A DNA stretch of 64,000 nt. Source: an uncultured Pseudohongiella sp. Its GTDB lineage: Bacteria > Pseudomonadota > Gammaproteobacteria > Pseudomonadales > Pseudohongiellaceae. The stretch is from positions 1 through 64,000 of the forward strand of contig CACBCS010000002.1 in NCBI GenBank assembly GCA_902537815.1, read 5' to 3'. Below are positions 1-8,438 of this stretch, piece by piece. The position numbers and the translations under genes are program-made. How positions within the stretch are numbered: the stretch's first letter is position 1; the number at the start of each line of letters is the position of its first letter. The notes beneath the pieces are model-generated. The model ran no database searches. It saw only the letters and a list, made by a program, of their open reading frames with translations, and was not told where the DNA came from.

Positions 1-753
<753 letters not shown>

Positions 754-761
754 GGTAAACA

Positions 762-3149
762 ATGATTATCAGTGAAAGCTGGCTGTGCGAATGGGTCGAT
801 CCTGGGCTGACAACTGACGAGCTTGCCGCGAGTTTAACCATGGTGGGGCTTGAAGTAGATAGAATTGCGCCAGTTGCCCGAGAGTTTAACGGGATTATTG
901 TTGCTGAGGTCAGGCGGGTAACGCAGCACCCTGATGCTGACAAGCTCCGCGTATGTTCCGTATTCGACGGTGAGCATGAGCAACAGGTTGTATGCGGCGC
1001 TCCCAACGTCGTGCCGGGCATGAAAGCGCCCTTTGCCACGGTCGGCGCTACCATTGAAACGGGGCAAAGCAAACCGCTGAAGATTACCAACGCGAAATTG
1101 CGTGGTGTGGAATCCCACGGGATGCTTTGTTCGGCCGAAGAATTGGGGCTGGAAGAAAGTTCTGAAGGGCTGATGGAGCTTCCGTCTGATGCACCAGTAG
1201 GTCAGAATTTTCATGCATACCTGCAGCTCTCTGATTCCATAATTGAGTTAGATCTGACGCCAAACCGTGGTGATTGCCTTGGAATGCGGGGAATCGCGCG
1301 TGAAGTGGGGGTACTTAGTCGCAAAGAAGTGTTCGAGCCCGCCGTCAATGCTGTGGAGCCTGTTCACGCTGAAGAATTTCCCGTCACCATCAGCGCAACC
1401 GAGGCTTGCCCTCGCTATCTGGGGCGAGTGATCCGGAACGTAAAGCTAAATGCCCGTTCGCCGCTGTGGATGCAGGAAAAGCTCAGGCGCTCGGGGTTGC
1501 GCAGCATTGACCCAATCGTTGATGTGACCAATTTTGTGCTGATGGAACTGGGTCAGCCGATGCATGCCTTCGACTTCGAGAAGCTTTCCGGCAAGATTTG
1601 CGTGAGAATGGCCGATGATGGTGAGGCGATCACCTTGCTTGACGGCAAGGAAATAGCGCTGAGCACCGATACTTTAGTGATAGCTGACGCGGAAAAACCG
1701 GTTGCCATGGCAGGCGTGATGGGGGGGCTTGCCACGGCCGTGAGTCACGCAACGGAACACGTCTTTCTGGAATGCGCTTTCTTTGCACCTCTATCGATTG
1801 CCGGAAGGGCACGCGCTTATGGTCTGCACACTGACGCGGCTCACCGCTATGAGAGAGGCGTTGATTTTGAGTTGCAGCACAGAGCCATGGAGCGGGCCAC
1901 TGAGTTGCTGCTTGATATCGTTGGTGGAGAACCCGGGCCGATTACCGAGGCCATCGGTACATTGCCTGAACGCAACACGGTAAGGTTACGGTTTGCGAGC
2001 ATCAAAAAGGATCTCGGCGTCACCATCAGTGCTCAGGAGGTAGCAGAGATTTTGTCGCGTCTCGGGTTCTTCATAACGGCCCAAGACAATCAATCCATTG
2101 AGGTTGAGGTGCCAAGCTATCGGTTTGACGTCAGTATAGAGGCTGATCTGATCGAAGAGTTGGCCAGGATTTTCGGCTATGACAACATTCCACAGACAGC
2201 CGGTCTCAGCGCTCAGCGCTTCCCGAAAAGCTCAGAGACAACCTTCGAGACAAACCGCTTGCGGGAACATCTGGTGGCGCTTGGCTATCAGGAAATTATC
2301 TCCTACAGTTTTATTGATCCCGCTCTTTCCGAATTGATCACCGGCTCGCAACAGGCTATTTCCCTGCAAAACCCGATCTCTGAAGAAATGGGGGTGATGC
2401 GCTGCAGTTTGCTTCCCGGTTTGCTGTCGAGTTACCAGCACAATGCCAATCGTCAGCACGAGCGACTCAGGTTTTTCGAGACAGGTCTGGTTTTTCAGCG
2501 TAATGGAGAAGAGATACAGCAGGAGGCCCGGGTAGGTGGGCTGATCGCCGGAAGCCAGTTGCCAAAAAGCTGGTTCAATGGTCGTGACCAGTCAGACTTC
2601 TATGATCTGAAAGGTGATGTAGAGGTATTGCTGGGCCTTGGCGGTAAAACAGGCCAGCTGAGTTTCTTCCCAGTAGCCGAGTGTGGCTATCACCCCGGGC
2701 AGTGTGCCGAGATCAGAAACCCGGAGGGTGAGCGAGTCGGAGTCCTCGGCGCGCTGCACCCGGCAATTCAGCGCAAGTTGGATTTAGATCAATCGATATT
2801 TGTTTTTGAGCTGCGTCTCGTTTCCCTGCTTGAGGCGCGCATGCCTCAGGTCAGCGCACTGTCCAAATACCCTGAGGTGCAGCGCGACATGGCGATCGTG
2901 ATTAATGAGGCTGTCTCTGCAGACTCTATCAGTAATCTGGTCAGGGCCAGCGCCGGCGAATTTCTGACAGACTTGCGAATATTTGATGTTTATCAAGGGG
3001 ATGCAATCGCTAAAGGCCAAAAAAGTGTGGCTTTGGGCTTGACGTGGCAACATCCTTCCCGCACTCTTAGCGATGAAGAGATAACTGCAATAATTGGTAA
3101 TTGCGTCAACGCACTACAAGAACAATTTAATGCTGATTTGCGGAAATAG
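762..3149 (+). CDS. pheT: Phenylalanine--tRNA ligase beta subunit
   Basis: Beta subunit of PheRS, 795 aa, the usual length for gammaproteobacteria. Domain order is as expected: an N-terminal OB-fold tRNA-binding domain (about residues 39-150), the B3/B4 editing region, the B5 domain, a degenerate class II core, and a C-terminal FDX-ACB anticodon-binding domain (around VSALSKYPEVQRDMAIVI). The ATG at 762 follows the pheS stop by 8 bases. It binds tRNA-Phe and hydrolyses mischarged Tyr-tRNA-Phe. ihfA starts 13 bases after its stop, matching the widespread pheST-ihfA operon. No defect is seen. Confidence 0.98.
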   Translation: MIISESWLCEWVDPGLTTDELAASLTMVGLEVDRIAPVAREFNGIIVAEVRRVTQHPDADKLRVCSVFDGEHEQQVVCGAPNVVPGMKAPFATVGATIETGQSKPLKITNAKLRGVESHGMLCSAEELGLEESSEGLMELPSDAPVGQNFHAYLQLSDSIIELDLTPNRGDCLGMRGIAREVGVLSRKEVFEPAVNAVEPVHAEEFPVTISATEACPRYLGRVIRNVKLNARSPLWMQEKLRRSGLRSIDPIVDVTNFVLMELGQPMHAFDFEKLSGKICVRMADDGEAITLLDGKEIALSTDTLVIADAEKPVAMAGVMGGLATAVSHATEHVFLECAFFAPLSIAGRARAYGLHTDAAHRYERGVDFELQHRAMERATELLLDIVGGEPGPITEAIGTLPERNTVRLRFASIKKDLGVTISAQEVAEILSRLGFFITAQDNQSIEVEVPSYRFDVSIEADLIEELARIFGYDNIPQTAGLSAQRFPKSSETTFETNRLREHLVALGYQEIISYSFIDPALSELITGSQQAISLQNPISEEMGVMRCSLLPGLLSSYQHNANRQHERLRFFETGLVFQRNGEEIQQEARVGGLIAGSQLPKSWFNGRDQSDFYDLKGDVEVLLGLGGKTGQLSFFPVAECGYHPGQCAEIRNPEGERVGVLGALHPAIQRKLDLDQSIFVFELRLVSLLEARMPQVSALSKYPEVQRDMAIVINEAVSADSISNLVRASAGEFLTDLRIFDVYQGDAIAKGQKSVALGLTWQHPSRTLSDEEITAIIGNCVNALQEQFNADLRK

Positions 3150-3162
3150 GTAGGAATTAATT

Positions 3163-3471
3163 ATGGCAGATGGAGCGCTTACAAAGGCCGACATGGCCGA
3201 GCGTCTGTTTGAAGAACTGGGTCTCAATAAGCGAGAAGCGAAAGAGGTTGTAGAGCAGTTTTTCGAGGAAATCCGCCTCTCGCTTGAACGTAATGAACAG
3301 GTCAAGCTCTCCGGGTACGGGAACTTTGATCTCAGAGACAAAAAACAACGTCCCGGCCGTAACCCAAAAACAGGCGAGGAAATCCCAATCAAGGCAAGAC
3401 GGGTAGTGACTTTTCGGCCAGGACAAAAACTGAAAGCAAGAGTAGAAGGGTATGCTGGAAGCGAAGAATAA
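3163..3471 (+). CDS. ihfA: Integration host factor subunit alpha
   Basis: DNA-bending nucleoid protein, 102 aa, alpha partner of the IHF heterodimer. The N-terminal helices ([20 protein letters not shown]) and the beta-arm with the proline tip ([14 protein letters not shown]) are both present, as is the C-terminal [14 protein letters not shown] helix. IHF assists tyrosine-integrase recombination, transcription and replication initiation; it may serve the island integrase encoded about 600 bases downstream (inference). It sits in the pheST operon, and its last 20 bases overlap the start of the next gene in another frame. Confidence 0.97.
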   Translation: MADGALTKADMAERLFEELGLNKREAKEVVEQFFEEIRLSLERNEQVKLSGYGNFDLRDKKQRPGRNPKTGEEIPIKARRVVTFRPGQKLKARVEGYAGSEE

Positions 3472-3805
3472 CGACGAACTCCCTCCAATTCCTCCGAAGC
3501 GCTATTTCACCATCGGTGAGGTTGGCGAGCTCTGTGCGGTCAAGCCCCATGTGTTGCGCTACTGGGAGGCGGAATTCCCCCAGCTCAAGCCTGTCAAGCG
3601 GCGAGGCAACCGGCGATACTATCAAAGACAGGACGTCATTCTGATACGGCAAATCAAAAGCTTGCTTTATGAGCAGGGCTACACGATCGGCGGTGCTCGG
3701 CAAAAAATGACCGACAGGCCTGACGAGGTCGCTGCACCACAGGTAAGCTCCGGCGAAATTAAGACTCTGATCAGAGAACTGGAAGAGGTGATCAAGTCGT
3801 TATAG
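3452..3805 (+). CDS. MerR-family transcriptional regulator
   Basis: Small MerR-type DNA-binding protein, 117 aa. The winged-helix region is clear: [22 protein letters not shown] followed in the family by a recognition wing, here [14 protein letters not shown]. Only a short C-terminal tail follows, with no metal-binding cysteines, so the ligand is unknown. The ATG at 3452 lies inside the end of ihfA, a 20-base overlap that suggests translational coupling. This ihfA-merR pair is conserved in many gammaproteobacteria, but the role of the regulator is not established. Confidence 0.9.
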   Translation: MLEAKNNDELPPIPPKRYFTIGEVGELCAVKPHVLRYWEAEFPQLKPVKRRGNRRYYQRQDVILIRQIKSLLYEQGYTIGGARQKMTDRPDEVAAPQVSSGEIKTLIRELEEVIKSL

Positions 3806-3841
3806 GGCGGGACTGGATCCTCATTCTTTTCAATCCATTTT

Positions 3842-3918
3842 CGGGGCGTAGCGCAGTCTGGTAGCGCACCACACTGGGGGTGTGGTGGTCACAGGTTCAA
3901 ATCCTGTCGTCCCGACCA
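3842..3918 (+). tRNA. tRNA-Pro (GGG anticodon)
   Basis: A 77-base cloverleaf with CCA encoded. The acceptor stem CGGGGCG pairs with CGTCCCG, allowing the C1-G pair. The anticodon stem CCACA/TGTGG encloses loop CTGGGGG, giving anticodon GGG at 3876-3878. The T-arm contains GGTTCAAATCC. The 3' 23 bases (3896-3918) recur with two mismatches at 17136-17158, which marks this gene as the integration site of the downstream island. The gene itself is intact. Confidence 0.96.
3896..3918 (+). repeat. attL-like repeat (tRNA-Pro 3' end)
   Basis: The last 23 bases of the tRNA gene, including the T-arm and CCA, match 17136-17158 with two mismatches. This is the expected left attachment site of an island that restores the tRNA on insertion. 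Confidence 0.8.
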
Positions 3919-3998
3919 TTTTCTCGTCTCATGACTTCTCACAAGATGTTAATTACGATAAAAAACAGCACGTTACAATCCTTTTTTCATATTCCTGC

Positions 3999-4060
3999 GT
4001 CTCCTGATGTCTCCTGATATACCGTAATTTATTCGGTACATTTTACGGTACATTGCATAT
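3999..4060. promoter_or_regulatory. Putative integrase arm-type sites between tRNA-Pro and int
   Basis: This segment holds a tandem 10-mer (GTCTCCTGAT at 3999-4008 and 4009-4018), then TATACCGTAATTTAT at 4018-4032, followed by further ACGGTA/CCGTAA-type words at about 4033-4082. The 15-mer at 4018-4032 recurs in inverted orientation at 17069-17083 near the other island end. Paired repeats flanking an integrase gene and at the far end are typical arm-binding or excisionase sites. The role is inferred from position and symmetry. Confidence 0.5.
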
Positions 4061-4095
4061 CATCCTTTGAATATTCCGTAATCTGAGGGCGGGCC

Positions 4096-5295
4096 TTGCA
4101 GAAACTTACGGCAATACAGGTAGATAAAGCCAAACCTGCTGATAAACCAAGAAAGCTGACAGATGGTCGTGGTCTCTATTTATACCTTCATCCAAATGGG
4201 GGTAAATACTGGCGCTATGACTATTCCATTTCTGGCAAGCGAAAGACTTTTTCCATAGGAACGTATCCAGATGTGGGCCTTGCGGACGCTAGGCTGCAAC
4301 ATCAGGCGGCCAGAGAGGCTGTTGCCAGAGGTGAAGACCCTACAGAATTGAAGAGGCTTAAGCGGCTAACCCAGAATATTGCCGCTGGAGAAACTTTTGA
4401 GGCCATAGCTACTGAGTGGTTTGAGACTCATATGGCCGATAAGTCAGAGAGTTACCGCTCTAGAAGCCTGAGAATCCTCAAGAAAGACTTATTTCCACCC
4501 CTTGGGCGACGCCCAGTATCTGCGCTCGCTGAGCCTGAAATCCTCCTAGCGCTGCGTGTAGTTGAGCGTAGGACGGTTGATATTGCTCACAGGGCATGCC
4601 AGCTGACTAGCCAAGTGCTTGCTTATGCGAGGATAACAGGCAGATTGGAGCGAAACCCTGCTGTGGGCCTCTCTAAAGCACTTAAAAGGACCAAAGTTAG
4701 GCACTATCCTGCTTTAACAGACCCGAAAGACCTTAGGCGCCTGCTCTTGGCTGCTCAGGATTATCGTGGGCTTGGCGTTGTTGCTATCGCTCTGCGGCTT
4801 TCAATTCTCTTGTTCCAGCGTCCAGGTGAGATAAGGACTATGCGCTGGGACGAAATAGACATTGAGAAATCGCGGTGGGTGAGGGCGTCGGTTAACCAGA
4901 AGTCTAATCGTGACCACATTACGCCCCTTCCTTTACAGGCAATGGAATTACTAGAACAGGCTAAGCACTTCTCTAGTGGTAGTGAATATGTATTTCCTAA
5001 CGCTCGTGGAAAATCTAGGCCCATGAGTGATAACGGCGTAAGAACTGCACTAAGAACGCTAGGGTTTGATAAAGATGTAATATGCCCTCATGGTTTCAGA
5101 GCGATGGGTAGGACAATCCTGGAAGAGAGATTGAAATACCGTTCGGTGCTGATAGAGCTTCAAATTGCCCACAAGGTTAAAGACCCTATGGGTGATACCT
5201 ACAATAGGACAGCATTTATTGATGAGCGAACAGAGATGATGCAGACCTGGGCTGACTATCTTGATGCGCTTATCGGAGAAGACCCTGCTGAGTAA
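4096..5295 (+). CDS. P4-type tyrosine integrase (DUF4102 N-terminal domain)
   Basis: Site-specific recombinase of 399 aa, the usual length for tRNA-targeting island integrases. The N-terminal DUF4102 arm-binding domain is clear (KLTDGRGLYLYLHPNGGKYW and GTYPDVGLADAR), followed by a core-binding domain and the catalytic domain. Catalytic residues visible are R242 (QRPGEIRTMRW), H332 and R335 (CPHGFR), H359 (IAHK) and Y369 (DTYNR). All are present, so it is probably active. The start is a TTG at 4096 preceded by GAGGGCGGG. It most likely integrated this island into tRNA-Pro. Confidence 0.95.
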   Translation: MQKLTAIQVDKAKPADKPRKLTDGRGLYLYLHPNGGKYWRYDYSISGKRKTFSIGTYPDVGLADARLQHQAAREAVARGEDPTELKRLKRLTQNIAAGETFEAIATEWFETHMADKSESYRSRSLRILKKDLFPPLGRRPVSALAEPEILLALRVVERRTVDIAHRACQLTSQVLAYARITGRLERNPAVGLSKALKRTKVRHYPALTDPKDLRRLLLAAQDYRGLGVVAIALRLSILLFQRPGEIRTMRWDEIDIEKSRWVRASVNQKSNRDHITPLPLQAMELLEQAKHFSSGSEYVFPNARGKSRPMSDNGVRTALRTLGFDKDVICPHGFRAMGRTILEERLKYRSVLIELQIAHKVKDPMGDTYNRTAFIDERTEMMQTWADYLDALIGEDPAE

Positions 5296-5519
5296 TGGAT
5301 TATCTTAAAGAGAACCTGCCCTAGAAGGGGGGAGTTAATCATAAGGGGGGGGGGAGGGCTTTCACGCTGTAGCAATAGTTATAGAATGTTCCAAGACTTA
5401 CTTGAGCCAATTTTGAAAAGAAGTGAGTTTTATGATGAGACGCACACGATATGAATGTCGACTCTAAATCAGACAGAAATATGCAAAAGTGAATTTCAAA
5501 AAAAAAGGAAAAACCGAGA
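5296..5519. other. Intergenic stretch with a G10 tract
   Basis: No convincing gene is seen between the integrase stop and the first small gene. It contains a run of ten G at 5345-5354, followed by AGGG, and an A-rich stretch at about 5498-5512 just before the next reading frame. Confidence 0.5.
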
Positions 5520-5705
5520 TTGGTAAAAAAACCGCCTCACCCAATACCGATACAAGGTTACAACAAGATGAGGCGGGTCCACGTTCCCACAATTAAGCTT
5601 GAACAGGCTCGTGGTAAGGACAAACCTACAGAATTAAACGTATTGGCTATCAATAGTGACAGGACGTTTCCAGATTCTGGAATAGTTAAAGCAGTGAGAG
5701 GCTAA
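5520..5705 (+). CDS. Small hypothetical protein
   Basis: A 61-aa basic reading frame with a TTG start at 5520 preceded by an AAGGA-like site; an internal ATG at 5568 is an alternative. It contains no recognised domain. Its stop lies two bases before the ATG of the next small gene, which in turn overlaps a third by ATGA, so the three probably form one transcript. The spacing is the main argument that it is real. Confidence 0.4.
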   Translation: MVKKPPHPIPIQGYNKMRRVHVPTIKLEQARGKDKPTELNVLAINSDRTFPDSGIVKAVRG

Positions 5706-5707
5706 TT

Positions 5708-5848
5708 ATGAGTATCAAGTATGAAGCCAGCAAGAGAAACCCAGTGGCTAAAAACATGAATTCTGCGAACACGCCTGCTACTCACAGGGACCGAAAAAAT
5801 GACTATCGCCGAAAAGGCAAACACACTAGGAAAGAGGGTGAAGAATGA
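5708..5848 (+). CDS. 46-aa basic protein with NPVAKNM and RKNDYRRKGKH motifs
   Basis: A very small, highly basic protein. Visible segments are NPVAKNMNSAN near the middle and HRDRKNDYRRKGKHTRK at the C terminus. This composition resembles short gammaproteobacterial families of unknown function (DUF7230-like) and faintly the basic tail of ArfA, but neither assignment is secure. The start has an AGAGG site six bases upstream. The stop overlaps the next ATG by four bases (ATGA, 5845-5848), strong evidence that it is translated. The basic tail could bind RNA or the ribosome (inference). Confidence 0.6.
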   Translation: MSIKYEASKRNPVAKNMNSANTPATHRDRKNDYRRKGKHTRKEGEE

Positions 5849-6051
5849 ACGACAGGTCGTTAAAAATATTGCTAGGGATTATTGCAGTTAATCTAACACT
5901 GCAAACAATTAATCAGATTGGGCTATTCCCGACTGCCAACGCCGCCAGCGGGATTCAAAGAATTGCGCTGTGCGATGAATACGGGCGGGTCTGCGCTGAA
6001 ATGGAAAGGCACGTCAGCGGCAACAGAATAAGGATAGAAACTGAGCAATAA
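5845..6051 (+). CDS. Small hypothetical protein with N-terminal membrane or signal segment
   Basis: A 68-aa protein. Residues 8-34 form a hydrophobic stretch (ILLGIIAVNLTLQ) ending in a possible signal peptidase site, TANAA|SG. The remaining 34 residues contain two cysteines (CDEYGRVC). It could be a secreted micro-protein or a single-pass membrane protein. It starts inside the stop of the upstream 46-aa gene, so translation is probably coupled. No family is recognised. Confidence 0.6.
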   Translation: MNDRSLKILLGIIAVNLTLQTINQIGLFPTANAASGIQRIALCDEYGRVCAEMERHVSGNRIRIETEQ

Positions 6052-6056
6052 TCACA

Positions 6057-6524
6057 TTGCTGCTAAACGATATGGAAGTGAAAGAGATTAAAGTCAGTGA
6101 CGACCTTGAAAAACTCATACTTGATATAAATTCTGCTTCGTGGGATGAGGGAAATGATATTCAACACTATTCAGTATCTTGTTTAAGTGCGTATTTAGAT
6201 AGGCAGGACTCATTGTTTTTGGCATGTTACCTGGACCGCGATGGTCAAAATACTCTCATGGGTATTGCTTCCGCACGTATTGAATGGAAACCCTATGCAG
6301 ACAGACCCTGGTTATACGTTGACGAGATAGACACATGTTGTGACCATCGCAGAAGGGGCGTTGCCACAAAATTAATGTCGGCTTTTTTCAATCTCGCGAA
6401 GGAGAAGGAATGTGATGAAGTGTGGTTAGGGACGGAGTCAACTAATCTAGCCGCCCAAAAGCTGTATCAATCTTTGAGTCCTCAGCATGCTGACCTATTT
6501 ATTGGTTACACATTTAATATGTAA
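6057..6524 (+). CDS. GNAT-family N-acetyltransferase
   Basis: Acetyl-CoA-dependent acyltransferase of 155 aa. GNAT motif A is clear at residues 88-104 (VDEIDTCCDHRRRGVAT), with the acetyl-CoA phosphate-binding RRRGVAT loop. A typical C-terminal strand-helix follows (EVWLGTESTNLAAQKLYQSL). The general outline resembles small-molecule acetyltransferases such as the AAC(3)-I group, but the substrate cannot be read from sequence. The start may be TTG 6057 or ATG 6072. It lies five bases after the preceding small gene and may belong to the same transcript. Confidence 0.85.
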   Translation: MLLNDMEVKEIKVSDDLEKLILDINSASWDEGNDIQHYSVSCLSAYLDRQDSLFLACYLDRDGQNTLMGIASARIEWKPYADRPWLYVDEIDTCCDHRRRGVATKLMSAFFNLAKEKECDEVWLGTESTNLAAQKLYQSLSPQHADLFIGYTFNM

Positions 6525-6529
6525 ATATA

Positions 6530-6714
6530 TTGACATTGGGTGTTGATGCTATTAGCCTGCACCGGCTTCAATTAACGAACACTATTTATTGTCCTCATCG
6601 AAGTCGTCCTAGTATTACCTCGTTCTGTAGTCTCTAAGTACCTCGCAAGTTTAAGCATTCTCGCCTGTCCTTATTCGCTGGGGTGGGTAAAATTTTAATT
6701 ATTGGAAAATTATT
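6530..6714 (+). promoter_or_regulatory. Likely promoter and long 5' leader of the cold-shock gene
   Basis: A TTGACA -35-like hexamer occurs at 6530-6535, though no strong -10 is obvious. About 175 bases without a reading frame then precede the cold-shock ATG. Long structured leaders are characteristic of cspA-type mRNAs and act as thermosensors in the family. Whether this one does is inference. Confidence 0.35.
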
Positions 6715-6924
6715 ATGTCAGAAAGAGTTGAAGGAACCGTAAAGTGGTTCAATGAATCTAAAGGGTTTGGTTTTATTGAAAGAGAAGGAGGCCCTGATGT
6801 ATTCGCACATTACAGCGCAATCAGTGGCGGTGGCTTCAAAACGCTAACTGATGGCCAAAAAGTTGAATTTGACGTCACGTCTGGCGCAAAAGGGCCTCAG
6901 GCAGAAAACATCACTATTTTATAA
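6715..6924 (+). CDS. Cold-shock protein (CspA family)
   Basis: Single cold-shock domain protein, 69 aa. The RNA-binding motifs RNP1 (KGFGFIE) and RNP2 (VFAHYS) are both intact, as is the opening [11 protein letters not shown]. Such proteins bind single-stranded RNA and DNA and act as RNA chaperones. It is cargo of the tRNA-Pro island. A hairpin lies directly after the stop. The paralogue number in the genome is unknown, so a cold-specific role is not implied. Confidence 0.95.
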   Translation: MSERVEGTVKWFNESKGFGFIEREGGPDVFAHYSAISGGGFKTLTDGQKVEFDVTSGAKGPQAENITIL

Positions 6925-6928
6925 TAAA

Positions 6929-6980
6929 CGGGGCATTTTAAGGGGTAGTCGTTCTGGCTGCCCCGCTGGCTACGTTTTTG
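6929..6980 (+). terminator. Hairpin after the cold-shock gene
   Basis: GGGGTAG and CTGCCCC pair around a 9-base loop, with an outer CGGGGCA/TGCCCCG alternative. A T5 tract follows at about ten bases. The position just after the stop supports a terminator; the distance to the T tract makes it imperfect. Confidence 0.45.
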
Positions 6981-6988
6981 TACGGAAA

Positions 6989-7082
6989 ACACTCACCATC
7001 TTCCGCAAGTGACTAGCTAAGGATATGTCTCCAGGTTTGTCTGGTAGCACCCACAGGCACCCGCTTGTAGAAGAAATCACCA
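6989..7082 (-). pseudogene. Decayed 3' fragment of the RHH-like gene family
   Basis: On the minus strand this segment matches the end of the 13235-13489 gene (coding for DFFYKRV-LPDKPEDVSLASH-RKMVTV). It has a 10-base internal duplication (GGGTGCCTGT then GGGTGCTACC) that shifts the frame and leads to a TAG stop. The 5' half of the gene is absent. It is therefore a third, dead copy of the family found intact at 8040-8282 and 13235-13489. Confidence 0.75.
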
Positions 7083-7088
7083 AGTACA

Positions 7089-7763
7089 TCAAACTCTCTT
7101 TCTGAATCTTTTTAATTTTTTACCACTTTGTTTTAGTTTTTTATCGCTAATACGGCCATTTCTTTCTCCTCTATCTAGAACTTTCTTGTAGCAATCTTCT
7201 ATAGGATATCCTTGCATTAGCAGATCCATTATTTCCTCATTTTTTGAACGAATCCACTTTGGATAAACTTCTTTATTTTCTTGCCAGTAATCCCAGTTTA
7301 TACGTTTCAGTTTTTCTCTGCTTGGTGGTATCGGTTTGGGGTCTGGTTTCTTTATCTCTGCGAAATCTACTTCATCATATGGATACTTAACCCAATCAGA
7401 ATCAATGGTTGATGCATGCGACTCCCAGTCAGTGTCATAAACCCTCTTTCGTTCTGATTTTGCGTGTAAGTGATCAGCATCGCTTAATCTTAAAGATGTA
7501 GATTCAATCAGTGATGACAAATCGGGGAGAGAGTTTTCTCTTAGTATTTGCCTAAGAACGTTGAGCCTTCGTCCTGCAAGGACAGGAATACTTCTTTTGA
7601 CATACTCGTTGTCTGGATGCAACTCTTTAGCACCTTGAACTAAGTTGCCATAAGTGATGGTTTTCTTGTCTTTTGCTACCTGTATAAGAATAGGGAGGTA
7701 GATAGTTGAGAGAACAATATCGTGAGCGGTGTAATTGGGGACATCAGTTACATCATTTTGCAT
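7089..7763 (-). CDS. Hypothetical protein with possible winged-helix-like N terminus
   Basis: 224 aa, unrecognised as a whole. Residues 30-80 (ITYGNLVQGAKELHPDNEY and VLAGRRLNVLRQILRE) resemble an N-terminal module found on HNH-type and other accessory bacterial proteins, where ITYGxLA, a GRRL helix and a following LPxL motif recur. No HNH or other nuclease motif is seen downstream. The C-terminal 60 residues are strongly basic (SDKKLKQSGKKLKRFRKRV), suggesting nucleic-acid binding. It stands alone on the minus strand next to a dead RHH fragment. Function unknown; the module similarity is tentative. Confidence 0.65.
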   Translation of the reverse strand: MQNDVTDVPNYTAHDIVLSTIYLPILIQVAKDKKTITYGNLVQGAKELHPDNEYVKRSIPVLAGRRLNVLRQILRENSLPDLSSLIESTSLRLSDADHLHAKSERKRVYDTDWESHASTIDSDWVKYPYDEVDFAEIKKPDPKPIPPSREKLKRINWDYWQENKEVYPKWIRSKNEEIMDLLMQGYPIEDCYKKVLDRGERNGRISDKKLKQSGKKLKRFRKRV

Positions 7764-8039
7764 AGAACACCCATCTATAATAGATGAATCGAGTTGAACA
7801 CATAAAAGCTCGGAAGGAAAGGATATTTGGGAGGAGATTCATTCTCTGATGCATACAGACTATATTTCTTTCTCTTCAGCGATTTCCCTAATTTCAAAGC
7901 ATAGTTGTCATTGTCATTAGCAGTTTATTCATGAAATTCTTTTAGCGTTGACGCATCAGTCACGTTAGACGCGAAATAAAGTAACTACTAACAGCTTTCC
8001 ACATTAGTTTGTCATCTGTGTCACTCGTGTTCTCCTAAT
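7764..8039. other. AT-rich intergenic segment
   Basis: Separates the 224-aa gene start from the stop of the RHH-like gene. No gene, hairpin or strong repeat is seen; it presumably holds the promoter of the minus-strand 224-aa gene. Confidence 0.4.
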
Positions 8040-8282
8040 TCAAGAGTCCGACCTCCATGCTTCAAACGGAGGCACAGTCAAAATCTTCCGCTCGTGGCTA
8101 GCTAAGGATATGTCTGTGGGTTTGTCTGGAAGCACCTGCATGTCGAAGAAATCACGCCAGTTGTTCCAGCTGTCTTCATAGACCAGGACTTCAATTGCCT
8201 GCCAGTATTCAGGCTCCAAGGCTAAACAGCTTCGCCCGCTGTCTAGGTCAATGTGACGCTGTTCTAGGTATCTTCTGGACAT
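8040..8282 (-). CDS. Ribbon-helix-helix-like small protein, copy 2
   Basis: 80 aa. The segment DLDSGRSCLALEPEYWQAIEVL resembles the strand-helix start of RHH_4-type domains (a short strand, then LEPEFWxAL), followed by a second helix (WNNWRDFF). RHH proteins are usually DNA-binding dimers. It is closely related to the 84-aa protein at 13235-13489 and to a dead fragment at 6989-7082. The C-terminal ends differ (PPFEAWRSDS here). It is not next to a recognisable toxin. The DNA-binding role is inferred from the fold resemblance. Confidence 0.65.
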   Translation of the reverse strand: MSRRYLEQRHIDLDSGRSCLALEPEYWQAIEVLVYEDSWNNWRDFFDMQVLPDKPTDISLASHERKILTVPPFEAWRSDS

Positions 8283-8438
8283 TGTTTGATGCCCATATAT
8301 CCGCTTCCTCTTGCAGAGTAGTTATTTTCTAAATCTTAAGTAAGTTTATCAAAACGGACAAAATCAAATTCTATCTGCGCGCAAATTTATCCAAGTTGAC
8401 CAGCTAGACGAAAGGTCGAGCATTGTTATTTTTAACCG

